Positions 1 to 7,656 of a stretch of DNA of 64,000 nucleotides are shown piece by piece. The position numbers were made by a program, and so were the translations under genes. How positions within the stretch are numbered: position 1 is the stretch's first letter; every line of letters starts with the position of its first letter. The DNA comes from Sporobacter sp038405045 (lineage in GTDB: Bacteria; Bacillota; Clostridia; Oscillospirales; Oscillospiraceae). The notes under the pieces were generated by a model. That model searched no databases. It saw only the letters and a list, made by a program, of their open reading frames with translations, and was not told the DNA's origin. Where the stretch lies: the NCBI GenBank assembly GCA_038405045.1, contig JBBZIV010000002.1, positions 310,001-374,000 of the forward strand, given 5' to 3'.

Positions 1-837
1 TTTTGAATACTGTAATCTCATATAATCACTTAACCGTTTGCCTAACAGATCAATTTTACCGTTATATATATCCGTACTCATCTCTTTTAGCTCCGCTGGA
101 ACAGAAAAATAATACCCCTGAATCATGTGACTGCCCAATCGTAACACCTGAATTGCCTCGTTTTCATTTTCAACGCCTTCTGCAACTATCATCGCTCCGA
201 TTTTGTTGGAAAGAATCACTAATGACCTGAAAACACCTTGCTTGTAAAAATCATTTTCAATGTTTTTTACAATAGATATGTCAATTTTAATAATGTCTGG
301 TTTAATCAGCAGAATCCTATCCATATTTGAAAATTCAGTTCCGACGTCATCCAAAGCAAGCATAAAACCGTATTGTCTATAAGTATCGGCAAATTTCTTT
401 AGCGCGGCATTTCCGTTAACTTTTCTTTCACTAATTTCAATAACGATGTTTTTTGGATTGATATTATTTTGAATGACCTGATTCAATAAATAATCAGAGC
501 CAACGGTATCATTCAGAATTGAGGCATCAAAATTCAGAAAGAGAAGAATATTGTTATTGCTTTGATAGATTTTGCTGAAATCTTCGATAATTTTTTCTCG
601 ACAAACTCGATCAAGCTCTAATGTGACATTCTCGTTCTTTGCAGCTTCGAAGAGCGCCAAGGGCGAAACAAGCGCATTACTATTTGGATTTATTCCACGG
701 ATTAGTCCCTCGAAGCCACTGACTTTTTTTCGGCTGACGGACACAATCTGCTGAAAACATGCAACAACCTGTTTCTGATTAATGATTTCTCGGATTTCTA
801 TGCTTTGAGGTTTAGATAAAGATTTTACGTCGTTCAT
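1..837 (-). CDS. EAL-domain c-di-GMP phosphodiesterase, C-terminus beyond window edge
   Basis: The reverse strand is open from an ATG at 837 to base 1 (279 codons), so the C-terminus lies outside the window. A GGAGG ribosome binding site sits 6 bases before the ATG. The reading frame contains the EAL hallmark residues in order: E-G-L-I-R (EGL instead of EAL, about residue 43), L-N-F-D, E-I-S-E, L-D-D-V-G-T, I-K-I-D, A-E-G-V-E and Q-G-Y-Y-F. The acidic metal ligands and the catalytic lysine all appear present, so it is probably an active phosphodiesterase that cuts cyclic di-GMP to pGpG in the cytoplasm. No sensor domain precedes the EAL domain; one could follow it. Codons are richer in A+T than in most of the window. 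A strong terminator hairpin stands directly before the ribosome binding site. Confidence 0.85.
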   Translation of the reverse strand, partial: MNDVKSLSKPQSIEIREIINQKQVVACFQQIVSVSRKKVSGFEGLIRGINPNSNALVSPLALFEAAKNENVTLELDRVCREKIIEDFSKIYQSNNNILLFLNFDASILNDTVGSDYLLNQVIQNNINPKNIVIEISERKVNGNAALKKFADTYRQYGFMLALDDVGTEFSNMDRILLIKPDIIKIDISIVKNIENDFYKQGVFRSLVILSNKIGAMIVAEGVENENEAIQVLRLGSHMIQGYYFSVPAELKEMSTDIYNGKIDLLGKRLSDYMRLQYSK

Positions 838-857
838 AAACCCTCCAATAATAAAAA

Positions 858-893
858 GCCTTTAGGTACCTGTATGAACAGGTTCCTAAAGGC
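858..893 (-). terminator. Terminator hairpin abutting the EAL gene's ribosome binding site (possible attenuator)
   Basis: Read on the reverse strand, GCCTTTAGG-A-ACCTGT pairs with ACAGGT-A-CCTAAAGGC around a TCAT loop, and TTTTTATTATT follows. The next bases are the GGAGGG of the EAL gene. No complete gene lies between this hairpin and tmRNA, so it is placed as a leader terminator rather than a gene-end terminator. Bases 894-935 carry three near-copies of a CTTTGCCTC-like repeat, and CTAAAG at 930-935 (reverse strand) could pair with CTTTAG in the hairpin. Confidence 0.6.
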
Positions 894-1010
894 CTCTTTG
901 CCTCGATCTTTGCCTCAATCTTTAGAGGAGTATATTGGATATGCTAATATATTGTTTATCGAAATTAATTTTGAAAAGTTAATGTTATTTTAATAAATTG
1001 CCCAGATTAG

Positions 1011-1036
1011 AGCCCCTATATCTAGCGATATAGGGG
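1011..1036 (-). terminator. Hairpin downstream of tmRNA
   Basis: A perfect 11-base inverted repeat, GCCCCTATATC-TAGC-GATATAGGGGC, lies just past the tmRNA 3' end. It is followed by only a few Ts on either strand, so it may act as a weak terminator or a 3' processing signal. Confidence 0.5.
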
Positions 1037-1041
1037 CCTTT

Positions 1042-1400
1042 TGGTGGAGCTGGGGGGAGTTGAACCCCCGTCCGAAAGCACTTTGACAAAAACTTCTCCG
1101 GGCGCAGACGGTTATTTCGGGCCGAGGCCCCTTTCCCTTACTATGGCGCAAGCCGTCACGCAGCATAGCTTGGTAGCTTCATTGTTCATGGTACACGCAA
1201 AGCTTAATGCACACACGTTCTCCACTCAATCACGCCCCCATCCGGCTCGTGGACCTTCCGGCGGGGACGGGCAGCCTTAAGCGGCTACCGGTAAAGCTTC
1301 GTTATTGTTCTTTAATTTATAAAGAATGCCGTTTTAAGGAGGGCGACGCCTCCGCCCGCTATTTTTGCCGCCACGCCCCCGTCGAAACCGGTACAGCCCC
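1042..1400 (-). ncRNA. ssrA: tmRNA (transfer-messenger RNA)
   Basis: On the reverse strand the RNA begins GGGGCTGTACCGGTTTCGAC, the conserved 5' tRNA-like end, and ends with a T-arm (GGGGGTTCAACTCCCCC), CAGCTCC, then an encoded ACCA. The ends pair as an alanine-tRNA-like acceptor with a G-U wobble. The tag frame ends NNNEALPVAA followed by TAA (stop at 1277-1279); the exact resume codon is not certain because the upstream frame is open for several more codons. The function is to rescue ribosomes stalled on broken mRNA and tag the peptide for proteolysis. Its partner gene smpB lies about 650 bases upstream on the same strand with ppiB between. Apparent reading frames across this region on the other strand are not genes. 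Confidence 0.97.
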
Positions 1401-1503
1401 ATATCAGGTGCGCTGCTGAGGTGCGCCCGCCCGGCGCTGGGCTTTCACCACGTGCCGGACAGGCGTTATTAATAAATTGAATGTTTGTTCAACGCTCTAG
1501 GGG

Positions 1504-1535
1504 TGTATAAACTGAATATCCGTTCAGTTTATACT
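1504..1535. repeat. Perfect 12-base inverted repeat over the ppiB stop codon
   Basis: GTATAAACTGAA and TTCAGTTTATAC are separated by TATCCG. The ppiB TAA (1529-1531) lies inside the right arm. No T-run follows on the ppiB strand, so it may be an mRNA-stabilising hairpin or a regulator site rather than a terminator. TTTT follows it on the other strand. Confidence 0.6.
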
Positions 1536-2047
1536 TTTGTGGGTTCTGGATAGTCTATGCCTGCCGTGTCAACCGTGACCTTTGCCATGCGCTGCTCCTG
1601 AAGCGGTTTGTCGCTGTAATCCGTTTCCGCCGCGGCGACGGCATCCACAATATCGAGCCCGTCGGTGACGGCGCCGAATGCGGCATACTGCCCATCGAGG
1701 TGCGGGGAATCCTTGTGCATAATAAAGAATTGGCTCCCGGCTGAATTCGGGCTTTGCGAGCGGGCCATCGATAAGACACCGCGTTTATGCTTCAAATCAT
1801 TTTTGAAGCTGTTGGCGCTAAATTCGCCCTTAATGCTGTAGCCGGGATTGCCATAGCCCTGCCCCAGCGGGCAGCCACCCTGCAGCATGAAGCCGGGGAT
1901 GACGCGGTGAAAAATGAGACCGTCGTAAAAGCCTTTTTGGATGAGGGAAATAAAATTATTGACGGTATTCGGTGCGATGTCGGGGTAGAGCTCGGCTTTG
2001 ATGATACCGCCGTTTTCCATTTGAATCGTTACAATAGGATTTGCCAC
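1529..2047 (-). CDS. ppiB: Peptidyl-prolyl cis-trans isomerase, cyclophilin type
   Basis: A 172-residue single-domain cyclophilin that speeds cis-trans isomerisation of proline bonds in the cytoplasm; there is no signal peptide. Visible motifs are F-H-R-V-I-P-G-F-M-L-Q-G-G, holding the active-site Arg and Phe, and N-S-A-G-S-Q-F-F-I, followed by L-D-G-Q-Y-A-A-F-G. The length is typical. The start is GTG, three bases after the smpB stop codon, with the AAGGAAAGGAAC ribosome binding region inside the end of smpB, so the two genes are translationally linked. It lies between smpB and ssrA. Confidence 0.93.
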   Translation of the reverse strand: MANPIVTIQMENGGIIKAELYPDIAPNTVNNFISLIQKGFYDGLIFHRVIPGFMLQGGCPLGQGYGNPGYSIKGEFSANSFKNDLKHKRGVLSMARSQSPNSAGSQFFIMHKDSPHLDGQYAAFGAVTDGLDIVDAVAAAETDYSDKPLQEQRMAKVTVDTAGIDYPEPTKV

Positions 2048-2050
2048 GCT

Positions 2051-2521
2051 TTACATGTTCCTTTCCTTAATCGTTCTGTCCATTTCCCGGTCAGCATCGC
2101 GCGCGGCCTCGGTATCCCGCTTGTCGTGCAGCTTTTTGCCCTTGCACAGGCCGAGCTGAACCTTGACGCGGGAATCCTTGAAGTAGACGGACAGGGGGAC
2201 GAGTGTCAACCCTTCCTGCTTCACTTTGCCGTACAGGCGCATGATTTCACGCTTGTGCATGAGAAGCCGCCGCGGGCGCATGGGGTCCTTATTAAAAATG
2301 TTACCTTTTTCATAAGGGCTCACGTGCATGCCGCGGACAAAAAGTTCGCCGTCCTTGACGGAGGCGAAGGCGTCCTTTAAATTCACGGCGCCCTGCCGGA
2401 TGGATTTGACCTCCGTCCCGAAAAGCTCGATGCCCGCCTCAAATGACTCAAGAATGAAATAATCGTGATGCGCTTTTCTGTTCTGCGCGACCTGCTTGAA
2501 ACCGAGCGCCTTCGGCGACAT
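2051..2521 (-). CDS. smpB: SsrA-binding protein SmpB
   Basis: A 156-residue basic protein that binds the tRNA-like part of tmRNA and brings it to stalled ribosomes. Family motifs are N-R-K-A-H-H-D-Y near the start, [13 protein letters not shown], and the basic C-terminal tail rich in K-D-R-E. The frame is open further upstream to 2599, but the ATG at 2521 has AAAGGTGG just before it and matches the family start (M-S-P-K). Gene order on this strand is smpB, ppiB, ssrA, so all the trans-translation parts sit within 1.5 kb. Confidence 0.95.
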   Translation of the reverse strand: MSPKALGFKQVAQNRKAHHDYFILESFEAGIELFGTEVKSIRQGAVNLKDAFASVKDGELFVRGMHVSPYEKGNIFNKDPMRPRRLLMHKREIMRLYGKVKQEGLTLVPLSVYFKDSRVKVQLGLCKGKKLHDKRDTEAARDADREMDRTIKERNM

Positions 2522-2610
2522 GGCCGGACCACCTTTCAGACCGAGTCGGACCATTCCGGGGAAACGGATATCCGCTTGCGTGACTCTATTATAGCACAAG
2601 TGTCAACAAT

Positions 2611-3099
2611 TTAAAAGATCGCGCGCAGGTCGTCCAAGGCGGCGGGGCCGGCAAGCACTTTGCTATGCTCTGACAAGTGCAGGGCAAACAAAGCCGGGCG
2701 GGAGAGCGCCTGCCCGTATTCAAAAAGCGCGAAGGGCGGATAGTCGCCGCTCCACGGATAGACGACGAGGACGTATGTATCGTCGAGATTTGTCAGATAT
2801 GAAATCAGCCCGGGCGGGCTGGATTTTGCGGCTGAAATAAGCGGCTCGATGCCTGAAAACGTGAAGTAAAAAGGGCAATTGGCGTGCCGCAGGGCAAACA
2901 GCAAAAGCGAATCCCTGCCGGGAAACAGCTCAAAATAGACGCTCTCCCAGCTCTCGTCATACGTCGCCCCAAGCGCGCGGCGCAAAATATCAGCGGCCTC
3001 CGTCGGCGTGATATCGCCCGGCGCGGCCGGAAGCTTTTTGATTTCGTCTCCGTTTAAGTAGATGACAACCTTCCCGTTGCCGATCGTTTGTATTTCCAC
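2611..3099 (-). CDS. MecA-like adaptor protein
   Basis: A 162-residue acidic protein starting at GTG 3099, preceded by GGGAGGT at a good distance; the frame is open upstream to 3213 without a ribosome binding site. The N-terminal part (V-E-I-Q-T-I-G-N-G-K-V-V-I-Y-L) resembles the MecA start that binds substrates. The C-terminal part (F-S-G-I-E-P-L-I-S, then F-E-Y-G-Q-A-L and H-L-S-E-H-S-K-V-L) resembles the MecA region that binds ClpC. It is shorter than typical MecA (about 210-220 residues) because the linker is short. In the family, MecA delivers substrates to a Clp ATPase; a ClpE-like ATPase is encoded 7 kb away. The family call rests on motif resemblance only. Confidence 0.55.
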   Translation of the reverse strand: MEIQTIGNGKVVIYLNGDEIKKLPAAPGDITPTEAADILRRALGATYDESWESVYFELFPGRDSLLLFALRHANCPFYFTFSGIEPLISAAKSSPPGLISYLTNLDDTYVLVVYPWSGDYPPFALFEYGQALSRPALFALHLSEHSKVLAGPAALDDLRAIF

Positions 3100-3253
3100 A
3101 ATATTACCTCCCGTAGCGGCAGTTAGCCACGGTGTCATCATACCGCGCAAGGCATCGGCCTGCCAGTTTAAATTATTGGAAACACAGCGTTTTCGGATGC
3201 TAAAAGGTTTCAACGCGCCGAGGATACGGTGCGCCTGAAAGGGCGCGTTTTGT

Positions 3254-3282
3254 TTGACTTGACAGGCACGCGATGATATAAT
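3254..3282 (+). promoter_or_regulatory. Sigma-A promoter of the methyltransferase-ecf-truA cluster
   Basis: TTGACT at 3254-3259 and TATAAT at 3277-3282 are separated by 17 bases. Transcription would begin near 3289, which favours the ATG at 3338 as translation start of the next gene. Confidence 0.8.
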
Positions 3283-3337
3283 ACGTTAATTTATGAAACT
3301 CGCGCCGAGCGGCCGGGTAAACAGGAGAATTTTAGCA

Positions 3338-4198
3338 ATGTGGCTTTCCGACAAGTGGACGGATTATGAACTGCTCGACTGTTCCGGCGGGGAAAAGCTG
3401 GAGCGGTGGGGCAGCTTTCTGCTTGTCCGGCCGGACCCGCAGGCCATCTGGGATACGCCGAAGCGTCACCCCGGATGGAAAAAGCCGGACGCGCGCTACG
3501 CCCGTTCATCCAGCGGCGGTGGCCGGTGGGAGAAAAGCAGCCTGCCGGAGAGCTGGCAGATTTCATACGACGACCTAAAATTTAATATAAAGCCCATGAG
3601 CTTTAAGCACACAGGGCTCTTCCCGGAGCAGGCCGCCAACTGGGACTTCCTGCGCCACAAAATCCGCCGTTCAACAAAAAAGATATCTGTTTTGAATCTG
3701 TTTGCCTATACAGGCGGCGCGACGGTTGCCGCTTTGGCGGCGGGCGCGGCGGTCTGCCATGTTGACGCGGCACGCGGCATGGTGTCCTGGGCGCGGGAGA
3801 ACGCCCGCACATCCGGTTTGGACGGCGGCAGCGTCCGCTGGATTATCGACGACTGTGTGAAATTCCTCGAGCGGGAAATCCGGCGCGGCCGGCGTTATGA
3901 CGCGCTGATTATGGACCCGCCATCTTACGGCAGGGGGCCGTCAGGCGAAGTGTGGAAGCTGGAGGACGACCTTTTTCCGCTTGTTCAACTGACGGCGGAT
4001 GTTTTAAGTGACGACGCCTTGTTCGTTCTTATTAATTCGTACACGACGGGGCTCTCCCCGGCGACGCTGACGTATATGGCCGAAACGGTTTATACAAAGC
4101 GCTTCGGCGGGCATGCAGAAAGCCGGGAGCTCGGCCTGCCGGTGACGGAAAGCGGCCTCGTTTTGCCCTGCGGCGCGACATGCCGGTGGGAAAGGTGA
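3338..4198 (+). CDS. Class I SAM-dependent methyltransferase, RlmI/RlmK-like
   Basis: A 286-residue protein with the SAM-binding motif I (N-L-F-A-Y-T-G-G-A-T, about residue 120) and the motif IV tetrad D-P-P-S-Y, as in the RlmI/RlmK family of 23S rRNA cytosine-C5 methyltransferases. The N-terminal third matches the short leader of this family and no PUA domain is present. An in-frame ATG at 3293 is almost on the predicted transcription start, so 3338, preceded by GGAG, is chosen. It begins a dense run of genes: ecfA1 follows 2 bases after its stop. The exact target base is unknown. It may simply be a neighbour of the ECF genes. Confidence 0.8.
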   Translation: MWLSDKWTDYELLDCSGGEKLERWGSFLLVRPDPQAIWDTPKRHPGWKKPDARYARSSSGGGRWEKSSLPESWQISYDDLKFNIKPMSFKHTGLFPEQAANWDFLRHKIRRSTKKISVLNLFAYTGGATVAALAAGAAVCHVDAARGMVSWARENARTSGLDGGSVRWIIDDCVKFLEREIRRGRRYDALIMDPPSYGRGPSGEVWKLEDDLFPLVQLTADVLSDDALFVLINSYTTGLSPATLTYMAETVYTKRFGGHAESRELGLPVTESGLVLPCGATCRWER

Positions 4199-4200
4199 CA

Positions 4201-5064
4201 ATGAAAACTTCTTATACGGAACATATTATTAAAACGGAAAAGCTCTCCTACGCCTATCAGCAGCAGGAGTCAGCCGCGCCGAAAGTCGTTCTCGACGGCA
4301 TTGACCTCGCCATTGAAAAGGGGACCTTTGTGGCCATCCTCGGCCACAACGGCTCTGGAAAAACGACGCTGGCCAAGCATTTCAACGCGATTTTGCTGCC
4401 GATGGGCGGGCATGTCTATGTCGGCGGGCTGGACACGTGCGACGAGGAACGCCTGATCGATATACGCCGGTGCGTCGGTATGGTGTTTCAGAATCCTGAC
4501 AACCAAATCGTTGCAAACGTCGTGGAGGAGGATGTCGCCTTTGCGCCGGAGAACCTCGGCCGCCCGCCCGTGGAGATCCGCCGTCGTGTGGACGAGGCTT
4601 TAAAAACCGTTGGTATGTATGAGTACAAAACACACGCGCCGCACCTGTTATCGGGCGGCCAGAAGCAGCGCATTGCCATCGCGGGCGTTCTGGCCATGGA
4701 GCCGCAGTGCATCGTTTTCGACGAGCCGACGGCCATGCTTGACCCGAAGGGGCGGGAGAGCATCGTGCGCATCATTAAAAAGCTGCGGGACGAGCACCGC
4801 GTCACCATTGTTCTCATCACGCACCATATGGAAGAGACGATCGACGCCGACAGGCTTGTTGTGATGTCTGACGGGCGGATTCTGATGGACGGGACGCCGC
4901 GCGACGTTTTTCAGAATGTGGACGCGCTTCGCCGGACGGGACTCGACGTCCCGGAGACGGTCAGCCTTCTCTACGAACTCCGCCAAAATGGGTTTGACGT
5001 AAGGCTTGATGCGCTCGGCGTTGACGACTGCGCGCAGGAGATATTCAGGGCGCTTGGGCATTAA
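4201..5064 (+). CDS. ecfA1: Energy-coupling factor transporter ATP-binding protein EcfA1
   Basis: A 287-residue ABC ATPase of the energy-coupling factor transporters, which power uptake of vitamins and some metals through interchangeable substrate-binding subunits. Walker A is G-H-N-G-S-G-K-T (about residue 48), the Q-loop region is V-F-Q-N-P-D-N-Q, the signature is L-S-G-G-Q-K-Q-R, and Walker B is I-V-F-D-E-P-T with the catalytic Glu; the switch His follows in L-I-T-H-H. F-Q-N-P-D-N-Q is typical of EcfA1. The ATG at 4201 is preferred over one at 4180 that would overlap the upstream gene. It is followed by ecfA2 and ecfT. Confidence 0.93.
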   Translation: MKTSYTEHIIKTEKLSYAYQQQESAAPKVVLDGIDLAIEKGTFVAILGHNGSGKTTLAKHFNAILLPMGGHVYVGGLDTCDEERLIDIRRCVGMVFQNPDNQIVANVVEEDVAFAPENLGRPPVEIRRRVDEALKTVGMYEYKTHAPHLLSGGQKQRIAIAGVLAMEPQCIVFDEPTAMLDPKGRESIVRIIKKLRDEHRVTIVLITHHMEETIDADRLVVMSDGRILMDGTPRDVFQNVDALRRTGLDVPETVSLLYELRQNGFDVRLDALGVDDCAQEIFRALGH

Positions 5065-5126
5065 ACGCCCCGTTTTTATGGGCGTCATCGGTTGAAGAGA
5101 CGCACCGCGCAAAGGAAGGTAAGAGA

Positions 5127-5993
5127 TTGGCACCAATCATTAAAACGGAAAAACTGTCCCACATTTACAGTGTCGGCACGCCGTTTGAGCACGTGGCGAT
5201 TCGGGATCTTGATTTTGAGGCCGACCGCGGTGAGTATCTCGGCATTATCGGCCACACCGGCTCTGGGAAATCGACGTTTATTCAGCATTTAAACGGCCTT
5301 TTAAAGCCGACGGCAGGCCATGTTTTTTTCGACGGGCAGGATATTCACGCCGCAAAGGAGAGAACGCGCGCCGTGCGTTTTAAGGTCGGTCTCGTCTTTC
5401 AATATCCGGAATATCAGCTGTTTGAAGAGACGGTCTATAAAGACATCGCGTTCGGCCCCGGCAATATGGGCTTATCTGAGCGGGACATTGACGAGCGCGT
5501 TCGTGAGGCGGCCGGGTTCGTCGGGCTCTCAGAGCGCTTCCTAGAGAAATCGCCATTTGAACTCTCCGGCGGGCAAAAGCGGCGCGCCGCCATCGCGGGT
5601 GTTATTGCCATGCTGCCGGAGGTGCTGATCCTCGACGAGCCGACGGCAGGGCTGGACCCGCGCGGCCGGGATGAAATTATTGCAAATATCCGCCAGTATC
5701 AGCGGTCGACGAACGCCACTGTCATCATGGTTACACACAGCATGGAGGATATTGCGCGCACCGTTGATAGACTTGTCGTTTTCGACAGCGGTGCCATCGC
5801 CCTCAAGGGAACGCCCGCCGATGTGTTTTCGAGGAGCGATCAGCTTACCGGGATGGGCCTTGCCGTACCGAAAGCCGCGATGGTGGCGGCGCGGCTGCGT
5901 GCACTCGGTGTGCCCCTCGAGCGCGACCTTTATACGGTCGACCGGCTTAAACGAGCCCTCACAGCATTGAAGGGGGGGCGGCCGGATGCTTAA
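5127..5993 (+). CDS. ecfA2: Energy-coupling factor transporter ATP-binding protein EcfA2
   Basis: A 288-residue ABC ATPase pairing with EcfA1. Walker A is G-H-T-G-S-G-K-S, the Q-loop region V-F-Q-Y-P-E-Y-Q-L-F marks the EcfA2 type, the signature is L-S-G-G-Q-K-R-R, and Walker B is L-I-L-D-E-P-T-A-G-L-D-P. The start is TTG at 5127 with GGAAGGT eight bases before it; the residues that follow (A-P-I-I-K-T-E-K-L) align with the EcfA1 start. The gene ends by overlapping ecfT by 8 bases, a sign of coupled translation. Confidence 0.93.
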   Translation: MAPIIKTEKLSHIYSVGTPFEHVAIRDLDFEADRGEYLGIIGHTGSGKSTFIQHLNGLLKPTAGHVFFDGQDIHAAKERTRAVRFKVGLVFQYPEYQLFEETVYKDIAFGPGNMGLSERDIDERVREAAGFVGLSERFLEKSPFELSGGQKRRAAIAGVIAMLPEVLILDEPTAGLDPRGRDEIIANIRQYQRSTNATVIMVTHSMEDIARTVDRLVVFDSGAIALKGTPADVFSRSDQLTGMGLAVPKAAMVAARLRALGVPLERDLYTVDRLKRALTALKGGRPDA

Positions 5994-6789
5994 AGACATC
6001 ACGCTTGGCCAGTATTTCCCCGGTGACTCCATAGTCCACCGGCTCGACCCGCGGACAAAGTTTATCCTGACGTTTGTCTATATTGTAGCCCTTTTTACGG
6101 CGCAGGGGATCTATTCTTACGGCCTGATGTTTGTTGTTTTGGTCGTGTGCATCCTCCTGTCGCAAATCGGCTTCAAGACGATTCTGCGCAGTGTCAAGCC
6201 TTTGTTGGTGATCATCATTTTTACGTTTATTCTCAACGTTCTGTTTACCCGCGGCACACCGCTGTTTCACGCTTGGATCATCACGGTGACCTATGAGGGC
6301 GTCATCACGGCGGGGGCAATGGTTGTCCGCCTCGTCATGCTGATTACGGGGACGTTTCTGCTGACATATACGACGTCACCGATTGCACTGACCGACGGGA
6401 TGGAGCGGCTTTTCAATCCTTTAAAAAAGCTCCGTGTGCCCGTTCATGAGCTGTCGATGATGATGAGTATTGCCCTGCGCTTCATCCCAACGCTCATTGA
6501 AGAGACCGATAAGATCATCAGTGCCCAGCGCGCGCGCGGCGCCGACTTTGATTCGGGCAACCTTGTCCGCCGGGCGAAAGCGATGCTGCCGATTCTCGTG
6601 CCGCTTTTTATCAGCGCCTTCCGCCGTGCCGACGAGTTGGCCGTCGCAATGGAGAGCCGCTGCTATCACGGGGGCGAGGGCCGCACGCGCATGAAGGTCC
6701 TGAAGCTGGGCGCACGGGACGCGGCCGCCTTTATTCTGGCAGCACTTGTTCTGTCGGCGGTCATTATCTTAAAAATATTTGGGCTGTGA
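5986..6789 (+). CDS. ecfT: Energy-coupling factor transporter membrane protein EcfT
   Basis: A 267-residue membrane protein that joins the two ATPases to a substrate-specific S component. Hydrophobic segments lie near residues 25-65, 70-90, 105-130 and 240-265. The coupling-helix signature Ala-Arg-Gly is present in A-Q-R-A-R-G-A-D (about residue 185), followed by a second A-x-x-x-R-C-Y-type stretch (A-M-E-S-R-C-Y). No S component gene lies in this window, which fits a group II ECF system shared by several S components elsewhere in the genome. Confidence 0.93.
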   Translation: MLKDITLGQYFPGDSIVHRLDPRTKFILTFVYIVALFTAQGIYSYGLMFVVLVVCILLSQIGFKTILRSVKPLLVIIIFTFILNVLFTRGTPLFHAWIITVTYEGVITAGAMVVRLVMLITGTFLLTYTTSPIALTDGMERLFNPLKKLRVPVHELSMMMSIALRFIPTLIEETDKIISAQRARGADFDSGNLVRRAKAMLPILVPLFISAFRRADELAVAMESRCYHGGEGRTRMKVLKLGARDAAAFILAALVLSAVIILKIFGL

Positions 6790-6809
6790 CGCCGCGGGAG
6801 CGCTGAAAG

Positions 6810-7574
6810 ATGAGAAATATTGCGCTGCGTTTGATGTACGACGGGACAAACTTTCACGGCTGGCAGGAACAGAAAACTGATGTGACAGTTGCCGGTACAG
6901 TTCGCACAGCCCTGGAAGCACTGTGCAAGCATCCCGTGAAACTGACGGGGTGCGGGCGGACGGACGCAGGCGTTCACGCGGCGTGCTACTGCGCAAATTT
7001 TAGAACAACGACGGGCATTCCAGCCGACAGGCTGCCGCTGGCGCTCAATACGCTGCTGCCGCCCGATATCGCCGCCGTAGCCGCCGTTGACACATCGGAT
7101 GATTTCAACGCCATCCTGTCCTGCGTTAAAAAAGAATATACCTACCGTGTCTATAACGACAGACGCCGCAATCCGTTTTATACCAACAGGGCGCTGTTTT
7201 ATCCCGTGCCGCTTGACATCATGTCGATGGCGGCGGCGGCACGCCACTTTGTCGGAACGCACGACTTTAAAGCCGTCCGCTCCGTGGGAACTGAAACAAA
7301 GACGACGGTGCGAACCGTTTTTTGGTTTGACGTTGAGCAAAACGGCCCGATTGTCGAGCTGCGCGTCTGTGCCGACGGCTTCTTGTACAACATGGCACGC
7401 GCCATGGCGGGAACACTCCTGTATGTCTCCGAAGGAAAAATTGAGCCAAGCGAAATACCGGGGCTTTTAGAGGCAGGCGACAGGCGTTTAACAGGGCCCA
7501 CCGTCCCGCCCGGCGGGCTGTACCTGACGCGGCTGTGGTATGACGGCCTCGTCGGCGCAATGATGCGGGAATAG
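6810..7574 (+). CDS. truA: tRNA pseudouridine(38-40) synthase TruA
   Basis: A 254-residue TruA, which converts uridines 38-40 of the tRNA anticodon stem to pseudouridine. The catalytic Asp lies in C-G-R-T-D-A-G-V-H-A (Asp52). The family start R-N-I-A-L-R-L-M-Y-D-G-T-N-F-H-G-W-Q is intact, as is R-M-V-like F-L-Y-N-M-A-R-A-M-A-G-T-L near residue 190. It follows ecfT by 20 bases, the usual Firmicutes arrangement, and probably shares its transcript. Confidence 0.96.
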   Translation: MRNIALRLMYDGTNFHGWQEQKTDVTVAGTVRTALEALCKHPVKLTGCGRTDAGVHAACYCANFRTTTGIPADRLPLALNTLLPPDIAAVAAVDTSDDFNAILSCVKKEYTYRVYNDRRRNPFYTNRALFYPVPLDIMSMAAAARHFVGTHDFKAVRSVGTETKTTVRTVFWFDVEQNGPIVELRVCADGFLYNMARAMAGTLLYVSEGKIEPSEIPGLLEAGDRRLTGPTVPPGGLYLTRLWYDGLVGAMMRE

Positions 7575-7656
7575 CCTTTCGATTATTTAAAAAGGCGCAC
7601 GGAAAACAGTATCTTTTATGGTTGAATAATGGTAAACTGTTCCTGAGGCAGATATA

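Noticed and set aside
840..950. c-di-GMP riboswitch before the EAL gene
   Set aside because: The leader is short and lacks the conserved GEMM core elements I know; only a hairpin and T-run can be supported.
1041..1419. Two plus-strand reading frames of 70-79 codons
   Set aside because: They lie wholly across the tmRNA gene on the other strand and have no ribosome binding site.
1787..2380. 197-codon plus-strand frame
   Set aside because: It is antisense to smpB and ppiB, whose proteins are well recognised; the frame has no family features.
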